Assembly (NCBI GenBank): GCA_050014815.1
Contig: JBEKCP010000126.1
Location: forward strand, 1 to 11,083
Length of the DNA: 11,083 nt
DNA from: JBEKCP01 sp050014815
GTDB taxonomy: Bacteria; Planctomycetota; Planctomycetia; Pirellulales; Thermoguttaceae
Reading direction: 5' to 3'
A model generated the notes under the pieces. It was not told the DNA's origin. It saw only the letters and a program-made list of their open reading frames with translations, and did no database searches. Every line of letters begins with the position of its first letter. Positions within the stretch are counted from its first letter, which is position 1. Shown here one piece after another: positions 6,726 through 11,083 of this stretch. The translations under genes and the position numbers were made by a program.

Positions 6726-6786
6726 GGACTTCCGTCGGTTTGGGTTGTGCGCCTACACACCGCCTCCGACCCCGAGACTTCCGGGG
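6713..6786 (-). promoter_or_regulatory. attenuator pairings 1:2 and 2:3 (anti-terminator) upstream of aroF
   Basis: Segment 1 is CCCCG (6786-6782); segment 2 is GTCTCGGGGTC (6778-6768); segment 3 is GGCCCCGAGAC (6723-6713), the 5' arm of the terminator. Segments 1 and 2 form a 5-bp hairpin with a 7-nt loop. Segments 2 and 3 can pair over 11 bp with one G-U, which would destroy the terminator. The aromatic codons lie just before segment 1 and the leader stop codon between 2 and 3, as in classical amino-acid attenuators. Confidence 0.8.
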
Positions 6787-6827
6787 CTAAAATACCACCA
6801 ATAATAAGTAGTGCGCGCGGCAACCAT
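6753..6827 (-). CDS. aroF leader peptide rich in aromatic codons
   Basis: A 24-residue ORF (25 if the preceding ATG at 6830 is used) ending in TAG at 6755-6753. It contains TTYYWWYFS: codons TAT TAT TGG TGG TAT TTT occupy 6806-6789, that is three Tyr, two Trp and one Phe in a row. AAGGA at 6839-6835 is 7 nt before the ATG at 6827 and 4 nt before the ATG at 6830, favouring the second. The peptide itself probably has no function. Its translation speed would report charged tRNA-Tyr, tRNA-Trp and perhaps tRNA-Phe to the terminator 28 nt beyond its stop, controlling DAHP synthase, the gene that feeds all three amino acids. Seen directly: the ORF, the codon run, the ribosome binding site and the hairpins. 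Inferred: attenuation. Confidence 0.88.
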   Translation of the reverse strand: MVAARTTYYWWYFSPGSLGVGGGV

Positions 6828-6877
6828 CATACGGTCCTTATCGACTGTCTGGAATTAAGAACTCCAGGCACAACTCC

Positions 6878-6905
6878 ATTCTATCATCCCTTCGGAGGCT
6901 TGCAA
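6878..6905 (-). promoter_or_regulatory. candidate sigma-70-like promoter of the aroF leader transcript
   Basis: On the minus strand TTGCAA (6905-6900, 4 of 6 to TTGACA) and TAGAAT (6883-6878, 5 of 6 to TATAAT) are 16 bp apart. Transcription would start near 6871, about 40 nt before the leader peptide. A small hairpin, CTGGA/TCCAG (6867-6863 with 6853-6849), lies in that untranslated stretch. Confidence 0.55.
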
Positions 6906-6917
6906 GAGCCGAAGAAT

Positions 6918-6927
6918 ATACTAGTAT
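6918..6927. promoter_or_regulatory. 10-bp palindrome in the divergent aroF/kinase promoter region
   Basis: ATACTAGTAT is a perfect palindrome in the AT-rich stretch between the aroF leader promoter and the rightward kinase. It overlaps TATACT (6917-6922), a possible -10 for the kinase, but no good -35 is seen. It could be an operator. Evidence is thin. Confidence 0.2.
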
Positions 6928-7027
6928 TCCCGACCTTTTGGCGTTATCATGGAATTGGCGGGAAACTAGCTCTGGAGGGGGGCTCAGGAGTCTGGCTTCC
7001 CCGCCCGGGCGTTACCTCACAGCGGGC

Positions 7028-8653
7028 ATGGCCAAGCTCAGCGTCAACGCATTTCTCGACCTCGTCGAGCGGAGCGGGTTGGTTGAACCCGACCAGCTCC
7101 AGGCCACCCTCGCCCAAGTCCAGCGGGCCGCCGATCGGCCGCTGGACGACGCCGACGCGGTGGGCAAGGAACTCGTTGAAGCCGGCCTTTTGACCCGCTG
7201 GCAGTGCGACAAGATCCTCGATGGCCGCCACCGCGGCTTCTTCCTCAAGAAGTACAAGCTCCTGGGCCTCCTCGGCTCCGGTGGCATGAGCAGCGTCTAC
7301 CTGGCCGAGCACGTCCTCATGCAGCGGCGGGTGGCCATCAAGGTGCTGCCGAAACACCGGGTCGCCGACACCTCGTACCTCGCCCGCTTCCACCGCGAGG
7401 CCCAGGCCGCCGCCGCGTTGGACCACCGCAACATCGTCCGCGCCTATGACGTCGACAACGACGGCGACGTCCACTTCCTGGTCATGGAGTACGTCGAGGG
7501 CCAGGACCTCCAGCAGATCGTGAGGAGCCAGGGGAAGCTCGAATACGGCCGGGCCGCCGACTACATCCGCCAGGCCGCCGAAGGACTGGCCCACGCCCAC
7601 CAGGCCGGCCTGATCCACCGCGACATCAAGCCCGCCAACCTCCTGGTCGACGGCCTGAACGTCGTCAAGGTGCTCGACCTCGGGCTGGCGCGGTTCACCG
7701 GCGAAGACCGGGCCTCGCTGACCGTCCAGTACGACGAGAACGTCCTGGGAACCGCCGACTACCTCGCCCCGGAGCAGGCCATCGACAGCCACGGGGTGGA
7801 CGCCCGGGCCGACATCTACAGCCTGGGTTGCGCCATGTACTATCTGCTTTGCGGGCATCCGCCGTTTCCGGACGGCACGCTGCCGCAGCGGCTGATGGCC
7901 CACCAGAAGCAGCGGCCGCCGAGTATCCTTATCGAGCGGCCGGACTGCCCCGCCGACCTGGTCGAGATCTGTATGCGGATGATGGCCAAGCGGCCGGCCG
8001 ACCGCTACGCGACCGCCCGCGAGGTCGCCCAGGCCCTGGCCGAATGGCTCGCCGACCACGGGTATCCGTGCGACGGCCGGGCGGCCGGCGACTCGTCGCC
8101 CTCAGGGCGGCACGGGGACTCCGCAGTGCCGCGTCGCGGGTCGCCCGGTTCCCCGCCGGCTCGCCGCCGCGACTCCACCGAGACCGCGCTCCAGACCGCC
8201 TCGCCGCCGGGAGAGGGCCCCGCGCTGGGCGACACCGTGGCCAACCGGGGCCGGACGACGGTCGAGGGCGTGCCGGGCGGAACGCCCCGATCGACCCCGG
8301 ACAGCGGCTCGCCTTCCGGCGTGCGGAAGCGGGGCAAAGCACTGCCCGTGGCCAAGCCGCTCGAAGAGGTCCCGGCAGGCGGTTTTGCCAGTTCCCTGGA
8401 GGAACTACTGGGCCCCGGCGCCTTTCAAGCCGCCTGGTCGGCCAAGCATCCGCCGCACGCGGACACCAACCCGACACCGGCTGCCAGCGCCAAGCATTCG
8501 CCGGAGACCCGGCGGAAACACGAGCCGCGCTCCCCGCGCCGCTGGGCGCCCGGGAAGACCCCGCCGCTCTGGGCCTGGCTCGCCATCGCCGCCGGCTTCC
8601 TCGTTGGCGTGATCCTGCTGGTCGTCATGCTGATGGTGCTTCACCCGCGGTAG
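7028..8653 (+). CDS. membrane-anchored Ser/Thr protein kinase (Hanks type, planctomycete architecture)
   Basis: 541 residues. Residues 1-72 are a small helical module (SVNAFLDLVERSGLV...AGLLTRWQCDKILDG) that I know as an N-terminal extension of many planctomycete kinases. The kinase domain spans about 76-340: glycine loop GSGGMSSV (83-90), VAIK with K105, E123, catalytic loop HRDIKPANLL with D199 and K201, DLG in place of DFG (D217), GTADYLAPE (241-249) and DIYSLG (262-267). All key catalytic residues are present, so it should be active. A long Pro/Ser/Arg-rich linker (345-510) precedes one membrane helix (about 513-537) and only a few residues beyond it, so the kinase faces the cytoplasm as a tail-anchored protein. 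The frame is open from ATG 6938, but ATG 7028 matches where relatives begin. No clear ribosome binding site. Substrate and signal unknown. Confidence 0.92.
   Translation: MAKLSVNAFLDLVERSGLVEPDQLQATLAQVQRAADRPLDDADAVGKELVEAGLLTRWQCDKILDGRHRGFFLKKYKLLGLLGSGGMSSVYLAEHVLMQRRVAIKVLPKHRVADTSYLARFHREAQAAAALDHRNIVRAYDVDNDGDVHFLVMEYVEGQDLQQIVRSQGKLEYGRAADYIRQAAEGLAHAHQAGLIHRDIKPANLLVDGLNVVKVLDLGLARFTGEDRASLTVQYDENVLGTADYLAPEQAIDSHGVDARADIYSLGCAMYYLLCGHPPFPDGTLPQRLMAHQKQRPPSILIERPDCPADLVEICMRMMAKRPADRYATAREVAQALAEWLADHGYPCDGRAAGDSSPSGRHGDSAVPRRGSPGSPPARRRDSTETALQTASPPGEGPALGDTVANRGRTTVEGVPGGTPRSTPDSGSPSGVRKRGKALPVAKPLEEVPAGGFASSLEELLGPGAFQAAWSAKHPPHADTNPTPAASAKHSPETRRKHEPRSPRRWAPGKTPPLWAWLAIAAGFLVGVILLVVMLMVLHPR
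8107..8132. repeat. small inverted repeat in the kinase linker coding sequence
   Basis: GCGGCAC (8107-8113) and GTGCCGC (8126-8132) pair around a 12-nt loop, in the low-complexity linker of the kinase. In such GC-rich DNA this could be chance; it may be a degenerate REP copy. Confidence 0.35.
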
Positions 8654-8677
8654 CATAGCGGTGTAAGTCATATGGCC

Positions 8678-8769
8678 CCGGAATTCCCCCGGTAAGCTGT
8701 GATAGACTAAGATACCGTGGGCATCCAGATAAACATTACTTGTTGTCCATGATTTCTTGGGAATTCCGG
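8678..8769. repeat. 11-bp inverted repeats 70 bp apart
   Basis: CCGGAATTCCC (8678-8688) and GGGAATTCCGG (8759-8769) are perfect inverted repeats enclosing 70 bp of AT-richer sequence. No target-site duplication is evident at the outer ends. It could be a remnant of a small mobile element. No function can be assigned. Confidence 0.6.
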
Positions 8770-8960
8770 TGACACAGTACCAAATTCGTGACATGACGTG
8801 CGATTTGACCGCCCGCGATGCCATGAACGCAAGGGCCCGGGCACTGCGCATCGAGAACGTGGAACGCGCCGCCGTCGCCGGTCTTGCCAGCCCGACGCGC
8901 AAGCGAGGGCAACTCGTTGGCAGTCCCTCGCTTGCGCTTCGGGCTAGTGTTTGGCCATGA
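8769..8960 (+). pseudogene. doubtful short ORF running into a REP element
   Basis: A frame open from GTG 8769 begins MTQYQIRDMTCDLTARDAMN and looks protein-like for about 38 residues, then reads through the REP hairpin (LASPTRKRG, SLALRAS) and stops. I do not recognise it. It may be a fragment of a gene interrupted by the REP, or chance. There is no convincing ribosome binding site. Confidence 0.15.
8889..8945. repeat. REP-type hairpin between convergent kinase genes
   Basis: Two 21-bp arms, 8889-8909 (AGCCCGACGCGCAAGCGAGG then G) and 8925-8945, match as inverted repeats at 20 of 21 positions around a 15-nt loop. I remember AGCCCGAAGCGCAAGCGAGG-type repeats as abundant in planctomycete genomes. 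It lies 26 bp from the stop of the leftward kinase. Lacking a T tract, it may protect 3' ends or block convergent transcription rather than act as a true terminator. Confidence 0.9.
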
Positions 8961-8970
8961 ATAATCCGGT

Positions 8971-11083
8971 CTATAGCCCGATGCGATTCAGGATGGTTTT
9001 GAAACGCGGATCGCCGCGGAGGCCGTCCAGTCGCGGATCGACTGCAATGCCGGCCCGTCCTGCGGAGTGCTGGTCAAGGGCCCGCTGCAGCCAGGCGAAG
9101 GCCGGGTCCCTTTCTCCGAGGGCGGCGTAAACCGTGGCAATCTCGTAGGCCACCGGCTTCTTTGCGGCCAGGAGTTCGAGTTGGGCGAGTAATCGCCGCG
9201 CCTCCCCGGCATGTCCATTGCGAGCGTAGGCGTATGCCCGCGCGCTGAGAAGATCCCGTCCATCTTCGGTCAGGCCTTTGGCCCGCTCCAGCTCCTCCAA
9301 CGCCTCGGCCAGTTTTCCCATCTCGGCATCGGCCAGTGCCAGGTCGCGGTGGGCTTTTCGGAAATCCGGGTTGAGTTCCAGGGCATACTCGTGCTTCTTC
9401 ACGGCCACGGGATAACAACGACGCAAGTAGTATATCTTGCCGACGTTGTTGGCAATAATGACCTCGTCCGGGCCGAGTCGCTGCGCCTCTTCGATGTGCT
9501 CGGTCGCCTCGTCCCATCGGCCCAACTGGGCGAGAAACCACGCATACCAGTGATGTGCCGCCGGCAGTTGCGGCTTGAGCGCCAGCGCCCGCCGGTACTC
9601 CGCTTCCGCCGCCTTCCAATCGCAGTCGTAGGCTTCCAGGGCAAGGGCCAGGGCCAGATGGGCCTCCGCCAGGTGGTCGTCCAGCGCGAGGGCCTTTCGA
9701 GCCGCCTCCTTGGCCTTGGGAAACACGTCGTCCGCCATCTCCCAGCCGTAATCTCCGCAGAGGTTGTAGGCGTCGGCCAGGGCGGTATAGGCCGGCGCGA
9801 AGCCCGCATCCGCCTTGACGGCAGCCTCCAGCCGCTTGATCGCCGATCGCATTTGAGGCTCCTGACGTTGTCCCACCAACAAGAGACCTTCGCGATAGAG
9901 CCGATGGGCTTCTGTCGGCTCGCCCGGATCGCCGGCCGAGCGAGGGCCCAGGGCCCATAACCCGCCGAGAACAAGGCTGCCCAGCAACACGCCGCCGGCG
10001 ATGGCAATCCAGGCGCGCCGGCTGGAGGCGCTCCGCCGCCCGGCCGGCGCGGGTCCTCCGCGCTCGCTCCCGCTCTCGCTGAAGGGAGCCAGTGCGGACG
10101 CAACCTCGAGCGGCGTCTGGTATCGGCTCCCGGGCGATTTCGACAGCATGCGGTCCAGGACCAGCGACAGTTCCGCCGGCACGTCCTCGCGGAAATCACC
10201 GACGGCCGGCGGCGGCTGCTCCGCGTGTGCCTTCAACTTCTCCGGCAGCGTCCCCTCGGGAAACGGCGGCTGCCCGGCCAACAGGAAGAAGAGGGTGCAA
10301 CCCATGCCGTAGATGTCGGCGCGGATATCCGTGGCGCGCGGATCGACCGCTTGTTCCGGCGCCATGTAATCGACGGAGCCCAACAGGACGCCGGTTGCCG
10401 CGAGGCGATCCGCGGTCCTGGCCTCACTGACGAAGTAGGCCAGCCCGAAATCGAGCACTTTGACCTGCCCGTGCTCGGTCAGCATCAGGTTGCGGGGCGT
10501 GATGTCGCGGTGGACCATGCCATGCTCGTACGCATGCTGCAGGCCCAGAGCGGCCTGGAGAATGTAATCGCAAGCCAAGGGAACCGGCAGCGGGCCATGG
10601 CGGAGGACCACTTGGACAAGATCGGCCCCGACCACGTACTCCATGACGAGGAAGTGCTCGTTGCCGGCGGTTTCCGCATCGTAAACCGCAACCACGTTGG
10701 GATGGTTAAGGCAGGCGGCGGCCCTGGCCTCGCGCATGAAGCGATCGACGGCGCCGGCATCGGCGAGCAGCCCGGGGTTGATGACCTTCAGGGCCACCGC
10801 CCGCTGGAGCACGCGGTGCTCGGCGCAGTAGACCGTGCCCATGCCCCCGGAGCCCAGCCGCCGCAGCACGCGATAGCGCGGATGATCGACGAGAAACTCC
10901 GGCACCGGCTGGGGCAGGCCGCCCCGGATTTCCTCGAAAACCAGCGCCACCACCTCGGCGTGGGCGGGGAATCGCCGCAAGCACGCCTCAGCAGCCGGGA
11001 ACTCGCCGCGCCGCAAGCGATACTCCAACTCGAGGGCCAGCAACTCGCGCAGCAATGCGCTTTCCGCAAAGCTGTCCCCGGCC
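8971..11083 (-). CDS. Ser/Thr protein kinase with membrane segment and TPR tail, N-terminus beyond the window
   Basis: The frame is open through the right window edge, so the true start lies outside. The first possible start inside is TTG at 11055, and residue numbers count from it (694 residues). An N-terminal helical stretch (1-56) is followed by the kinase domain (61 to about 325): glycine loop GSGGMGTV (68-75), VALK with K90, E109, catalytic loop HRDITPRNLM (182-191), DFG (202-204), APE (232-234) and DIYGMG (247-252). The usual catalytic-loop lysine (HRDxKPxN) is Thr186; myxobacterial kinases often have Ser there, so activity is still plausible. One membrane helix (about 348-369) leads to about seven TPR-like helical pairs (380-665), ending in DPRLDGLRGDPRF (673-685), a common end of such TPR proteins. 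The TPR part would be outside the cytoplasm and probably binds a partner protein. It converges on the other kinase. Confidence 0.92.
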   Translation of the reverse strand, partial: AGDSFAESALLRELLALELEYRLRRGEFPAAEACLRRFPAHAEVVALVFEEIRGGLPQPVPEFLVDHPRYRVLRRLGSGGMGTVYCAEHRVLQRAVALKVINPGLLADAGAVDRFMREARAAACLNHPNVVAVYDAETAGNEHFLVMEYVVGADLVQVVLRHGPLPVPLACDYILQAALGLQHAYEHGMVHRDITPRNLMLTEHGQVKVLDFGLAYFVSEARTADRLAATGVLLGSVDYMAPEQAVDPRATDIRADIYGMGCTLFFLLAGQPPFPEGTLPEKLKAHAEQPPPAVGDFREDVPAELSLVLDRMLSKSPGSRYQTPLEVASALAPFSESGSERGGPAPAGRRSASSRRAWIAIAGGVLLGSLVLGGLWALGPRSAGDPGEPTEAHRLYREGLLLVGQRQEPQMRSAIKRLEAAVKADAGFAPAYTALADAYNLCGDYGWEMADDVFPKAKEAARKALALDDHLAEAHLALALALEAYDCDWKAAEAEYRRALALKPQLPAAHHWYAWFLAQLGRWDEATEHIEEAQRLGPDEVIIANNVGKIYYLRRCYPVAVKKHEYALELNPDFRKAHRDLALADAEMGKLAEALEELERAKGLTEDGRDLLSARAYAYARNGHAGEARRLLAQLELLAAKKPVAYEIATVYAALGERDPAFAWLQRALDQHSAGRAGIAVDPRLDGLRGDPRFKTILNRIGL

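Noticed and set aside
5590..6804. A 404-codon plus-strand open frame opposite aroF and its leader
   Set aside because: It is antisense to the well-supported DAHP synthase, and its end reads through the hairpin array. Composition is typical of an antisense shadow.
6687..6871. T-box riboswitch upstream of aroF
   Set aside because: No T-box consensus (UGGNACCGCG-like) precedes the terminator, whereas an aromatic leader peptide and classical alternative stems are present.

Overview
The window looks like chromosomal DNA of a planctomycete or a close relative, probably from an environmental genome. The evidence is GC-rich coding DNA, two serine/threonine kinases with planctomycete-style architecture (a helical N-terminal module or long C-terminal TPR tail plus a single membrane segment), and a high density of short palindromic repeats of types I remember from planctomycete genomes. 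This placement is inference.

Layout, left to right. (1) 57-1250, minus: a GT39-type membrane glycosyltransferase whose C-terminus is cut off where an exact 70-bp copy of its own internal sequence begins (1-70 = 678-747). (2) 1508-2464 plus and 2500-3258 minus: a convergent, visibly AT-richer pair made of a beta-class DNA methyltransferase and a PD-(D/E)XK-type protein, together a probable type II restriction-modification system. (3) 3539-5338, plus: a second GT39-like membrane glycosyltransferase with a REP-like palindrome inside its N-terminal coding sequence. (4) 5362-5438: an intergenic multi-hairpin element. (5) 5467-6489, minus: aroF, DAHP synthase, the first step of the shikimate pathway. 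(6) 6526-6905: a long aroF leader. In transcription order it holds a promoter, a leader peptide with the run Tyr-Tyr-Trp-Trp-Tyr-Phe, mutually exclusive hairpins, an intrinsic terminator and a four-hairpin repeat array. (7) 7028-8653, plus: a tail-anchored Ser/Thr kinase. (8) 8654-8970: a repeat-bearing spacer with a large REP hairpin. (9) 8971 to beyond the right edge, minus: a Ser/Thr kinase with a TPR tail, N-terminus outside the window.

The most interesting system is the aroF leader. It has the parts of classical ribosome-mediated transcription attenuation: a small ORF with consecutive aromatic codons, a 1:2 hairpin just after them, an 11-bp 2:3 antiterminator, and a 12-bp 3:4 terminator followed by seven T. 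There is no minus-strand gene just upstream that would otherwise need that terminator. If correct, DAHP synthase here is controlled twice: by transcription attenuation sensing charged aromatic tRNAs, and by the enzyme's own N-terminal ACT-like regulatory domain.

Other points are the possible rearrangement or assembly error in the first glycosyltransferase, the uncharacterised nuclease of the R-M pair, and at least four different palindromic repeat families within 11 kb.
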